Below are positions 53,996 through 62,225 of a stretch of 64,000 nt of DNA, one piece after another. Under the pieces are notes generated by a model that was not told the DNA's origin, did not search any database, and saw only the letters and a list, made by a program, of their open reading frames with translations. The position numbers and the translations under genes were made by a program. Every line of letters begins with the position of its first letter. Positions within the stretch are counted from its first letter, which is position 1. This DNA comes from UBA7662 sp036787895 (GTDB taxonomy: Bacteria > Bacteroidota > Bacteroidia > UBA7662): positions 1 through 64,000 of the forward strand of contig DAIQOK010000015.1 of the NCBI GenBank assembly GCA_036787895.1. The letters run 5' to 3'.

Positions 53996-54670
53996 ATGAA
54001 TATTGCTATTAATTTGGTTTTAGCGCTGATTTTGTGTTCAAGTTGCACAAAGCCTATTGAAATTCAAGACACCGTTCAGTATAAATATGCTACCGACCCT
54101 GTTTTTTATGAAGGAAAGGTAGTTTTTCCAACCGAGAATCGTCCAAATTGTAGACTGGCTGAGGAATTTGGTTTAGCAGAAGCAATTGAAAACGGGAAAG
54201 AACTGACTTTGCTTATTATGGATAAAAAACTCAATTCCCAAATCATCCATGACTTCTTGTCTAATGTTCATAATTCCTTGGATTCACTAAAAAGGAATGC
54301 TTATAATGTGGTAGAAGATTTGGACCCGAATATGTACACTATAACCGCAAAAGGGACAGAAATTTTTTATCAGATCATTGAAGGAGAGATTGTTGGAGCG
54401 AATATTAATATGGCAGGCAGTAGCGAGAGTCTTAAAAATTTAGAATGGTCAGATCCATTTTATTGGCTGGAAATGGGAAAAATTCGCTGGAATTTTGATG
54501 TAGATTCATATGATTTAATTCGTATTGTTCCAGTTGGACTTATGGAAAGTAAAACTTTTAATTTTGAGGGAATAGACTGTTTTAAAACTAGCGTAGGTGA
54601 ATCACCTTATTGGGTTTATACAATTGTATTAAAAAGAAATGGAGCCAACTGGGATGTTGCCATTGAATAG
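53996..54670 (+). CDS. Orphan lipoprotein in the Rhs locus
   Basis: 224 aa. Lipoprotein signal with Cys in ILCSSCTKPIE. AT-rich like its neighbours. The mature part has acidic helices (LAEEFGLAEAIENGKEL) and a C-terminal beta region (YWVYTIVLKRNGANWDVAIE) but no known domain. It may be a second unpaired immunity gene; the only support is position and composition. Confidence 0.55.
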   Translation: MNIAINLVLALILCSSCTKPIEIQDTVQYKYATDPVFYEGKVVFPTENRPNCRLAEEFGLAEAIENGKELTLLIMDKKLNSQIIHDFLSNVHNSLDSLKRNAYNVVEDLDPNMYTITAKGTEIFYQIIEGEIVGANINMAGSSESLKNLEWSDPFYWLEMGKIRWNFDVDSYDLIRIVPVGLMESKTFNFEGIDCFKTSVGESPYWVYTIVLKRNGANWDVAIE

Positions 54671-54987
54671 ATGAAAGTACAATCACTTTTTTATTACAAA
54701 TTCTCAAAAGCTCTCCGCGAAACTGATTTACTTTCTTTTCTCTGTATTTAAAACTGTAGAAATATGGCTCGATGCACTCACCTTGACCATAAGGAATAAC
54801 CTCAGCTGTCGTACCAATTTGGAATCCCACAAATGGCGGAATCCCGCTACCGCGTGATTTTGAATTTTGAACCTGAAATTTTGAATTAATAAAACTGGCT
54901 ATTCCTGCCGTGAGTTAGCCGAACGGTGGCACAACTGGCTGTTCTTGCCGTGAGTTTACCGAACGGTGGGTAACTCGCTTAACTGTC
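54671..54987. repeat. Intergenic region with two hairpin-family copies
   Basis: No gene supported. Two hairpins, 54908-54926 and 54948-54966, share TTC(C/T)TGCCGTGAG and GAACGGTGG with the copy at 50072, so the same element flanks both ends of the Rhs locus. They lie just downstream of prfA (minus strand). Confidence 0.75.
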
Positions 54988-56055
54988 TCAACTTCCGTCA
55001 CGAAGACGCTCCGTATTTTCCGCCAACTGCAACGCATCCAGCATCTCCTGAATATCGCCACTCAGAAAGCTGTCCATATTGTAAAGCGTCAGCCCGATGC
55101 GGTGATCGGTGATGCGGCTTTGCGGGAAGTTGTAGGTGCGGATTTTGGCGGAGCGGTCGCCGGTGCTGACCATGGTTTTGCGCTGACTGGCCGTTTCAGA
55201 ATTGCGTTTGTTCAGTTCCAGTTCATACAATTTGGTGCGCAACATCTCCATCGCCATTTCGCGGTTGGCGAGCTGGGATCGGGCTACCTGACAGGTCACG
55301 ACTATGCCGGTAGGTTTGTGGGTCAGCATCACCTTGGTTTCTACCTTATTTACGTTCTGACCACCGGCGCCTCCCGAACGGGCGGTTTGTAATTCAATAT
55401 CAGCCGGGTTGATCTGCACATCCACTTCTTCGGCTTCGGGCATGACCACCACCGTGGCGGCAGAGGTGTGTATACGCCCCTGGGTTTCGGTGGCAGGAAC
55501 CCTTTGCACGCGGTGTACGCCTGATTCGTATTTCAATGTACCGTAAACGTCTTCACCACTTACTTTGTAGATGATTTCTTTGTAGCCACCGGCGGTGCCT
55601 TCGGTTTCGTCGATGAGGTCGACTTTCCAGCCGCGGCGTTCGCAATAGCGGAGGTACATGCGGGCGAGGTCGCCGGCAAACAAACTGGCTTCATCCCCAC
55701 CGGTACCTGCCCGTATTTCTACCATCACATTGCGGCTGTCGGCTTCTTCTTTGGGCACGAGCAGCAAACGCAATGCCTGTTCCATAGGCAACTGTTGGGC
55801 TTGCAGCTCGTCGAGCTCCATTTTAGCCATCTCAAGAAATTCCGGGTCTTTTTCGGTAGCCAGGATTTTTTTGTTGGTTTCGATATTGCCGAGCAGATTT
55901 TCGTAAGCTTTGAAGGCATGAACAATCTTCTCCAGCTCGCGGTATTCGCGGTTGAGCTGGGTATAACGTTTCATATCATCGAAGATGCGCGGGTCGAGCA
56001 ATTGTTCGCTCACCACTTCAAAACGGCCGGCTATGGCGGGGTATTTATCGAGCAT
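54988..56055 (-). CDS. prfA: Peptide chain release factor 1
   Basis: 355 aa from the ATG at 56055 (MLDKYPAIAGRFEVVSEQLLD), a normal RF1 length. The peptidyl-tRNA hydrolysis motif is in ARSGGAGGQNVNKVET, and the RF1 codon-recognition region lies before it. It ends translation at UAA and UAG. Last gene of the rsfS-ftsH-LUD-lpxH-propeller-prfA run, 5 bp after the preceding stop. Confidence 0.97.
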   Translation of the reverse strand: MLDKYPAIAGRFEVVSEQLLDPRIFDDMKRYTQLNREYRELEKIVHAFKAYENLLGNIETNKKILATEKDPEFLEMAKMELDELQAQQLPMEQALRLLLVPKEEADSRNVMVEIRAGTGGDEASLFAGDLARMYLRYCERRGWKVDLIDETEGTAGGYKEIIYKVSGEDVYGTLKYESGVHRVQRVPATETQGRIHTSAATVVVMPEAEEVDVQINPADIELQTARSGGAGGQNVNKVETKVMLTHKPTGIVVTCQVARSQLANREMAMEMLRTKLYELELNKRNSETASQRKTMVSTGDRSAKIRTYNFPQSRITDHRIGLTLYNMDSFLSGDIQEMLDALQLAENTERLRDGS

Positions 56056-56060
56056 GGTGT

Positions 56061-56858
56061 TTATGGAGCCAGCAAAAATAGCTGTTCGCCGTCGAACACC
56101 CATAGTCCGCTGCGATTTACCCGGAATTGTTTTGCTTTTAAACCGGTGGGAAGGCTTATGGGCTGGTGCTGCAGCTTTTGGGTATCATAATAAAATAGTT
56201 GGTCGCCCTGGCTGTAATACAGCTTGCCCTGGTAAACCTGGAGCGTTTCCTGACCGGTGATGGGCAGGGTTTTGAGATAGGCACCGTATAAATCAAAGAC
56301 CAATATGCCAACTTCAGGGTCGTTGAGGTAAAGTCGTTCGCCGGATTCGATCAAATCGGTGGGCGAAAGGGCCGTTTGCAGCTTGTTTTGCAGCCATTCG
56401 CCTTCCACCACCACGCGTAAATCGTTAGCGAGTTTGCGTAAACGAAAAGCCCGGGCATCGTATAGCCAGATGTTGTTGTCGAAGGAGCGACATACCAGGG
56501 AGTTTTCGCTGAGGTTGAGCTTCCCGATCTCGAAACGGTTGGTGGTGTAGAGCATATTGTCGAGCTGGAGGAGCACGGCATTTTCGGCGTAAAACAGCAA
56601 TAATTGTAAGGGATTGGTCACATCTACCTGGCGCAACGGACCCAACACCTGGTTGCGGTGGTTGCCTACCCACTTCAACTGGGCGTCGTATTTTACGAGC
56701 TCACGCGCACGGGTGAGGAGGTAGAGGTTATCGAGATTATCGACGGCAAAACTGCGGATGGGCTGCTCGGGGCGGAATTGTTTTACGATCCGCAGACTGT
56801 CCTGAGCCGAGGCGGTACTAAACAGCAGTATAAGAACGAAGGTCCAGCGTATCCCCAT
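56061..56858 (-). CDS. Exported beta-propeller-like protein
   Basis: About 265 aa from the ATG at 56858 (MGIRWTFVLILLFSTASAQ), the best signal peptide; the frame extends to 56912. The mature part has repeated strand-turn units (SFAVDNLDNLYLLTRARELVKY, SLVCRSFDNNIWLYDARAFRL, YLNDPEVGILVFDLYGAYL) like an NHL/WD-type propeller. It overlaps the end of the phosphoesterase gene by 41 bp and precedes prfA by 5 bp. Role unknown. Confidence 0.75.
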   Translation of the reverse strand: MGIRWTFVLILLFSTASAQDSLRIVKQFRPEQPIRSFAVDNLDNLYLLTRARELVKYDAQLKWVGNHRNQVLGPLRQVDVTNPLQLLLFYAENAVLLQLDNMLYTTNRFEIGKLNLSENSLVCRSFDNNIWLYDARAFRLRKLANDLRVVVEGEWLQNKLQTALSPTDLIESGERLYLNDPEVGILVFDLYGAYLKTLPITGQETLQVYQGKLYYSQGDQLFYYDTQKLQHQPISLPTGLKAKQFRVNRSGLWVFDGEQLFLLAP

Positions 56859-57567
56859 CAAAAACGGCATAAGTAAAATGAACGAGCCAATCGCCCAGAT
56901 TGATATATTCACTGCCCGGCCCTACTTCTACTTTTACCGGCAGATGGCGGTGACCAAACACAAAATAATCGTAATGGTGGCTTTGAAGTTTATGGGCGCA
57001 ATAGAGGTACAGCCACTCTTTTTCTTTCTCAAAAACGAGGGGGTCGGTATTGTTTACCCGGCTTTTATACGACCAGAACTGCGCCATCCAAAAGGCAAAA
57101 TTGGGATGTAATCGGGCAAAAAACCATTGCGAAACCGGACTGCGGAACAGCTTTTTGAGGAGTTTGTAGCCGATATCACCGGGGCCTTTGCCATCGCCAT
57201 GCCCGATAAGTATTTTTTTGCCATTGGCTTCGACAACCACATTTTCTTTATGAAGTATCACACCCAGCTCTTTTTCGAGATAACCGAATGTCCACATATC
57301 GTGATTGCCGATGAAATAATGGACGGGCACACCGCTGTCGGTGATTTCTGCGATTTTGCCGAGTAAGCGGGTGAAATATTTGGGGGCAGTATAGCGGTAT
57401 TCAAACCAGAAGTCGAAGATGTCGCCGACCAGATAGATGGCTGCCGCATCGTGTTTGATGCTGTCGAGCCAGGCGACTACCTTTTTTTCACGTACCAGCG
57501 AGGCTGCATAATCGGGCACACCGAGGTGGAAATCACTGGCAAAATATATGTTGCGCTTTTGGCTCAA
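56818..57567 (-). CDS. lpxH: UDP-2,3-diacylglucosamine diphosphatase LpxH
   Basis: 249 aa with the LpxH metal motifs ASDFHLG, VGDIFDFWFEY, IGNHDMW, IGHGDGKG and FGHRHLP. LpxH hydrolyses UDP-2,3-diacylglucosamine to lipid X in lipid A synthesis. The FDFWFEYR stretch is typical of the Bacteroidota LpxH-type enzyme, making it a better candidate than the relative at 32146-33012. ATGA overlap with the LUD gene upstream. Confidence 0.88.
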   Translation of the reverse strand: MSQKRNIYFASDFHLGVPDYAASLVREKKVVAWLDSIKHDAAAIYLVGDIFDFWFEYRYTAPKYFTRLLGKIAEITDSGVPVHYFIGNHDMWTFGYLEKELGVILHKENVVVEANGKKILIGHGDGKGPGDIGYKLLKKLFRSPVSQWFFARLHPNFAFWMAQFWSYKSRVNNTDPLVFEKEKEWLYLYCAHKLQSHHYDYFVFGHRHLPVKVEVGPGSEYINLGDWLVHFTYAVFDGDTLDLRSYTAV

Positions 57568-58211
57568 AGTGGGGCTTCTTCGACCAAAAATACGTAGAAT
57601 TCCTTAGGGCCGTGTGCTCCCAGCACGAGTGTCTTCTCTATATCTGCTGTACGGCTGGGTCCGGTGATATTGCTCACCAGCGAAGGTAAACGACCGTCAT
57701 GCCTGCTTTTGATGAGCTCGAAACCGGCTTTGAGGTCGGGTACAAGTTGATTCATATAGGCCACCACGATGTGAACCGGCGGATAAACGGTCATCGTACG
57801 TCCCATTTGCTGGGCAGAACTTACCATCACACTGCCGGTGAGGGCTACCAAGGCTTCGCAGGAGGTGATGCCGATCTCCATTTTGTCGAGCCGGCTTTTG
57901 TCTTTTTGGTAAGGGAATTCAATCTGATCGAGCAGGGCCTGAATCGCAGGTTCGAAGCAAAAAATCTCTTCGGCACCATGGTTTTGGACCAGCGTTATCA
58001 GGTTTTCGGCGAAGTCGAGCATGTTTTCGCAAAACGCAAACTGGCCGTTGATGGCCACCAGGCGGTCGGCGAATTGTATGGCGAGGTCAGCGTCCAGCTT
58101 GTGGTAAATCGCGCCTTCCAAATCCATCACCTGGTGCTTAGGCGGGGTTTGGTGAATCAGCGCTTTGCGGATTTTTTTAAGGACTTTTTCTTTCGAAGTG
58201 GTCTCGCGCAT
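57564..58211 (-). CDS. LUD-domain protein (LutC/YkgG-like)
   Basis: 215 aa. LUD fold: GAEEIFCFEPAIQALLDQIEFPY, IGITSCEALVALTGSVMVSSAQQMGRTMTVYPPVHIVVA (read in parts) and NITGPSRTADIEKTLVLGAHGP, the family's closing motif. LutC is part of a lactate-oxidising complex with LutA/LutB, but those genes are not here. Placement right after ftsH recurs in Bacteroidota, so the role may differ. 15 bp from the ftsH stop. Confidence 0.88.
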   Translation of the reverse strand: MRETTSKEKVLKKIRKALIHQTPPKHQVMDLEGAIYHKLDADLAIQFADRLVAINGQFAFCENMLDFAENLITLVQNHGAEEIFCFEPAIQALLDQIEFPYQKDKSRLDKMEIGITSCEALVALTGSVMVSSAQQMGRTMTVYPPVHIVVAYMNQLVPDLKAGFELIKSRHDGRLPSLVSNITGPSRTADIEKTLVLGAHGPKEFYVFLVEEAPL

Positions 58212-58226
58212 AAATCAATGGGCTGT

Positions 58227-60254
58227 TCAGGCTTCGGGCTGCTGTTCTTCGGCGGTTGCAGGATCGGCTATGGTTTCGCTGCTGATGACCTGCGGAATTT
58301 CGGCGCTAAGGTCGGGCACCTGGTTGGGGCGCGGACCAACCAGGCGTTCGAGATCGGTGGTATAAATCACCTCTTTCTGCAGCAACTCCTGGGCAATCAG
58401 CTCCAACTCATGTCGACGTTCGCGCAACAATTCTTTGGTTTTGTTGTAGGCATTTTCTACCAACAAACGCACTTCCTCATCAATGATTTTGGCGAGTTCT
58501 TCGCTGTATGGCTTGCGGAATTGGTATTCGCCATTCGGATCGTTAAACGACAGCGGACCAACTTTCGGGTTCATACCGTACATGGTTACCATGCCATATG
58601 CCACCCGCGTAATGCGTTCAAGGTCGTTTTGTGCACCGGTACTGATGCGGCCAAACACAATTTCTTCGGCAGCCCGGCCACCAAGTGTCATACACATGGT
58701 ATCGAGCAGTTGTTCGGTGGTGTAGAGGTATTGTTCTTTCGGGAGATATTGGGCATAACCCAATGCAGCCACACCACGCGGTACGATACTTACTTTCACC
58801 AACGGGTCGGTACTGTCGAGAAACCAGCCCACAATGGCATGTCCGGCTTCGTGATAGGCTACTATCTTTTTCTCTTCGGGAGAGATGATTTTATTTTTTT
58901 TCTCCAAACCGCCAATTACGCGGTCGATGGCGGCATTGAAGTCGGCGAGTTCGACTTCCTTTTTGTTCGAACGGGCAGCAATCAACGCAGCTTCGTTACA
59001 AACGTTGGCGATTTCAGCGCCGGCAAAACCCGGTGTTTGTTCAGCCAGTTTCTGCGGATTCACATCCGGGCCGAGTTTAATCGGCTTCAAATGAACTTTA
59101 AAAATTTGCTCCCTGCCTATCAAATCGGGGCGATCCACCGTAATCATGCGGTCGAAACGGCCGGGACGCAACAAGGCGGCATCCAAGACATCGGGGCGGT
59201 TGGTGGCGGCCATCATGATGATGCCGAGGTCGGTGCTGAAGCCGTCCATCTCTACCAACAATTGGTTGAGCGTACTTTCACGTTCGTCGTTGCCGCCCAT
59301 CATCTGGTTTTTGCCACGCGAACGACCTACGGCATCAATTTCATCGATGAAAATGATACAAGGGGCTTTTTCACGGGCTTGTTTGAACAAATCGCGGACG
59401 CGGCTGGCGCCAACACCTACAAACATCTCCACAAAATCGGAACCGCTGAGCGTAAAAAACGGCACCTGAGCTTCGCCGGCAACGGCTTTGGCCAGGAGGG
59501 TTTTACCCGTTCCGGGAGGACCTACGAGCAGCACACCTTTCGGGATTTTTCCACCGAGCGCGGTGTATTTTTTAGAGTTTTTGAGGAAGTCAACCACTTC
59601 CATCACTTCTACCTTGGCCTCTTCAAGTCCGGCAACATCGTTGAAGGTGATGTTTTCGCGGGTGTTTTTGTCGAAAAGGGTAGCTTTGGATTTGCCGATA
59701 TTAAATATCTGCGCGCCACCGCCTTGTCCACCACCGCTGAAACGGCGCATAAACAAAAACCACAGGCCGATGATGAGTGCCATAGGTAACAGCAGGCCAA
59801 GTATGCCGGAGAACCAGTCGGGCCGACTTTCCCATTGTACCGAAATAGGCTTGAGTGATTTGTTTTCCTTATAAAACTCAACCAGGCGGTTTTCGAAGGC
59901 CTCAGGCGAACTTTCGGTAAAATAATAATGCGGACCAGTTGCGCCGGTAAAGGAGTCTTCTTTAACTTCTTTGTGTTTGGAGAGCTCGAGCTTATCTTTT
60001 TTGATAAAGACCTCGATTTTATAAATATCGTCGGCGCGGTAACCTACCAACTTATCTACCTCCTCGGTTTCGAGCATGCTGGTTTTAAATTCCTGCCAGT
60101 CGATTTTTTTGGTCGAGCCGCCGGAATTCAGGATTTGCATGCCGATAAATAAAACGGCGATGATGATATAAATCCAGTAAAAGTTAAATCGGGGCTTATT
60201 TTGCTCCGATTTGTTGAGCGGAGATTTTTTAGGCGTAGTTTCTTTTTTACTCAT
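58227..60254 (-). CDS. ftsH: ATP-dependent zinc metalloprotease FtsH
   Basis: 675 aa. Two N-terminal membrane helices bracket a periplasmic domain; then AAA+ ATPase with Walker A GPPGTGKT, Walker B IIFIDEIDAVG, the pore FVEMFVGVGASRVRDLF and the second region of homology RPDVLDAALLRPGRFDR, and the protease domain with HEAGH at about residues 468-472. It degrades membrane and short-lived regulatory proteins. Downstream of rsfS (68 bp). Confidence 0.98.
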   Translation of the reverse strand: MSKKETTPKKSPLNKSEQNKPRFNFYWIYIIIAVLFIGMQILNSGGSTKKIDWQEFKTSMLETEEVDKLVGYRADDIYKIEVFIKKDKLELSKHKEVKEDSFTGATGPHYYFTESSPEAFENRLVEFYKENKSLKPISVQWESRPDWFSGILGLLLPMALIIGLWFLFMRRFSGGGQGGGAQIFNIGKSKATLFDKNTRENITFNDVAGLEEAKVEVMEVVDFLKNSKKYTALGGKIPKGVLLVGPPGTGKTLLAKAVAGEAQVPFFTLSGSDFVEMFVGVGASRVRDLFKQAREKAPCIIFIDEIDAVGRSRGKNQMMGGNDERESTLNQLLVEMDGFSTDLGIIMMAATNRPDVLDAALLRPGRFDRMITVDRPDLIGREQIFKVHLKPIKLGPDVNPQKLAEQTPGFAGAEIANVCNEAALIAARSNKKEVELADFNAAIDRVIGGLEKKNKIISPEEKKIVAYHEAGHAIVGWFLDSTDPLVKVSIVPRGVAALGYAQYLPKEQYLYTTEQLLDTMCMTLGGRAAEEIVFGRISTGAQNDLERITRVAYGMVTMYGMNPKVGPLSFNDPNGEYQFRKPYSEELAKIIDEEVRLLVENAYNKTKELLRERRHELELIAQELLQKEVIYTTDLERLVGPRPNQVPDLSAEIPQVISSETIADPATAEEQQPEA

Positions 60255-60322
60255 GCGTTTGGCGTAATGTGATGCTAACGTGACCTGCTGCTTAAAAGTT
60301 TAAAAAACGTGGAGCTTTGCCG

Positions 60323-60688
60323 TTATTCTCCCAAATCGGTGCGTTTGGCGTCGTTCCACAGCTCTTCAATGCCGTAAAACTCCCGGTATTGCGGTTGGAA
60401 CAGATGCACTACCACGTCTACATAATCGAGCAGTATCCATTGTGAATTCTCCAGGCCTTCAACCGACCAGGGACGTTCCCCAACAGCTTTTTTCACTTCT
60501 TCCACCACCGATTCAGAAATGGCTTTCAACTGGGTCGACGATTCGGCTTCTGCGATGATGAAGAAGTCGGTAACACGTTCCTTAAGTCCACGCAAATCGA
60601 GCAAGGTAATGTTCTTGCCTTTTTTCTCCTGAATACCGTGGATGATGTATTGCTGTATGCTTTCTGCAGCAGGCTGTGCCTTAGCCAT
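60323..60688 (-). CDS. rsfS: Ribosome silencing factor RsfS
   Basis: 121 aa, normal family length. Motifs: GKNITLLDLRGLKERVTDFFIIAEAES (in parts), RPWSVEGLENSQWILLDYVDVVVHLF and REFYGIEELWNDA. It binds ribosomal protein L14 and blocks subunit joining during starvation. Its promoter overlaps that of birA; the ftsH run follows. Confidence 0.96.
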   Translation of the reverse strand: MAKAQPAAESIQQYIIHGIQEKKGKNITLLDLRGLKERVTDFFIIAEAESSTQLKAISESVVEEVKKAVGERPWSVEGLENSQWILLDYVDVVVHLFQPQYREFYGIEELWNDAKRTDLGE

Positions 60689-60698
60689 TCGTAATGAT

Positions 60699-60716
60699 TA
60701 GATTTGTACAAAAGTA
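60699..60716. promoter_or_regulatory. Overlapping divergent promoters of rsfS and birA
   Basis: Plus strand TAGATTTG at 60699-60706 and minus strand TACTTTTG at 60709-60716 are both exact TAnnTTTG. Each ends 20 bp from its start codon (birA TTG at 60727, rsfS ATG at 60688), a mirror arrangement with only 2 bp between the two boxes. Confidence 0.75.
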
Positions 60717-60726
60717 GGGATTTCTT

Positions 60727-61491
60727 TTGCAGAAACTGAATGACGACAGTCGCCTGATAGGCTGCAGCCACGTACACCTGGCTGTGGTAGATAGTACCAA
60801 CGACCGACTTTGGGCGCAGGCAGGTTGCGGAATACCCGAAGGATTCGCTTTAAGCGCCGATTTTCAGGAAAAAGGTCGTGGACAAACCGGTGCCTCCTGG
60901 TTCAGCGATGAAGGCGAAAATATACTTTGCAGTATTTACCTCCGGCCCGATTTTTTGCCGGCAAGTGCGCAGTTCCAACTGAATATGGCGGTGAGTTTGG
61001 CTGTGGCCGACTTCGGCCGGCACTACCTGGGCGAGGGCGTATTTGTAAAATGGCCCAACGATATCTACTACCAGGAAAAAAAACTGGCCGGTATACTCAT
61101 CGAAAACAGTATACAGGGCAACCGAATTACCGAAACGGTGGTGGGCATCGGTATTAATGTTAACCAGGGCTATTTTCCGCCCGCCCTACCTAATCCGGTT
61201 TCTCTGCTCAATGTAACCGGCCGGTATTATAAAATCGGCGATCAGCTGCCACTATTATTTGCTGCCTTAGAATACCGCTATATGCAACTGCAGGCTGGCC
61301 GGCACGATCAGCTCCAATATGATTACCTGCAACAACTTTTGGGCAAAGACCGCCTCCGGCGTTTTCAATATCAAGGCCGGGAATTGTTTGCTACCATACG
61401 TGGGGTAGATCAGGATGGTCGGCTGTTACTCGATGGTCCTGAAGGCCCTATGATCATGAACCACAAGGAAATTTATTTTTATACGGCATGA
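60727..61491 (+). CDS. birA: Biotin--[acetyl-CoA carboxylase] ligase BirA
   Basis: 254 aa without the N-terminal HTH of E. coli BirA, so it is a ligase only. Landmarks: VVDSTNDRLW, the biotinoyl-AMP loop KGRGQTGASWFSDEGENI, VKWPNDIYYQEKKLAGILIE and GIGINVNQG. It attaches biotin to carboxylase carrier domains. Starts at a TTG (60727) fixed by the promoter and by family similarity. ATGA overlap with coaX. Confidence 0.95.
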   Translation: MQKLNDDSRLIGCSHVHLAVVDSTNDRLWAQAGCGIPEGFALSADFQEKGRGQTGASWFSDEGENILCSIYLRPDFLPASAQFQLNMAVSLAVADFGRHYLGEGVFVKWPNDIYYQEKKLAGILIENSIQGNRITETVVGIGINVNQGYFPPALPNPVSLLNVTGRYYKIGDQLPLLFAALEYRYMQLQAGRHDQLQYDYLQQLLGKDRLRRFQYQGRELFATIRGVDQDGRLLLDGPEGPMIMNHKEIYFYTA

Positions 61492-62225
61492 GTAAGTCAA
61501 CACGATTGGTAATTGATGCCGGCAATACCCGGGTAAAATACGCCCTGTTTGAAGGCCAGGAACTGCTTCAACTCGAACAGGTCGCTACCGAAAAATTTTT
61601 AACTGAAAGTCTGCCTAAAGCCGATCTGGCTGCCTTCTCTACCGTTTCGCTCAGCGAATCACTCTTGCTCGATGCCCTTAAAGCAGCAGACATTCATCGG
61701 TTCACCTTTTTCGGCAGCTATGATGCCCTCCCTTTCCCTTCGGTTTATACGAGCCCCGAAACCCTGGGGCAGGACCGCAAAGCCAATATTTTGGCAGCAC
61801 TTACCAAATTCCCGAGCAAAGCTTGTTTGGTCATCAGTCTGGGCACCTGCATTACCTACGATTTAATCGGTGCCGATGGCCGGCATTTGGGGGGTGATAT
61901 TTCGCCCGGCTATCGCATGCGTTTGCAGGCCATGCACACATTTACCCGGCGTTTACCACTTGTCGACCCCGAAAAGGCTGTCGCTGCCCTGGGTTTTGAT
62001 ACCGAATCAGCGCTTTTATCGGGCGCTTTTCACGGCATGGCCGGAGAATTGTTGGCCCGTATCACGGCTTTCGAGGCTCAAGAGCCCGATTTAACCATTA
62101 TTTTATCGGGAGGTGACACTTCACTTTTTGAAAAAACCTTGGGAAAGCAGATATTTGCCGAGCCTCATTTGGCGTTATACGGCCTGAATGCCTTACTTGA
62201 TTCGACTTTTTACCACGGTAAGTAA
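61488..62225 (+). CDS. coaX: Type III pantothenate kinase
   Basis: 245 aa. ASKHA fold: phosphate motif VIDAGNTRVKYALFEG, SLGTCITYDLI and GGDISPGYRMRLQAMHTFTRRLP, then LSGGDTSLF. It phosphorylates pantothenate in the first step of coenzyme A synthesis and is usually potassium-dependent and not feedback-inhibited. Overlaps birA (4 bp) and the outer-membrane protein gene (38 bp). Confidence 0.96.
   Translation: MSKSTRLVIDAGNTRVKYALFEGQELLQLEQVATEKFLTESLPKADLAAFSTVSLSESLLLDALKAADIHRFTFFGSYDALPFPSVYTSPETLGQDRKANILAALTKFPSKACLVISLGTCITYDLIGADGRHLGGDISPGYRMRLQAMHTFTRRLPLVDPEKAVAALGFDTESALLSGAFHGMAGELLARITAFEAQEPDLTIILSGGDTSLFEKTLGKQIFAEPHLALYGLNALLDSTFYHGK

Noticed and set aside
57699..59789. A 696-codon open frame on the plus strand across ftsH and the LUD gene
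   Set aside because: It is the antisense of two certain minus-strand genes; its length comes from their codon bias. It has no signal, domain or promoter.
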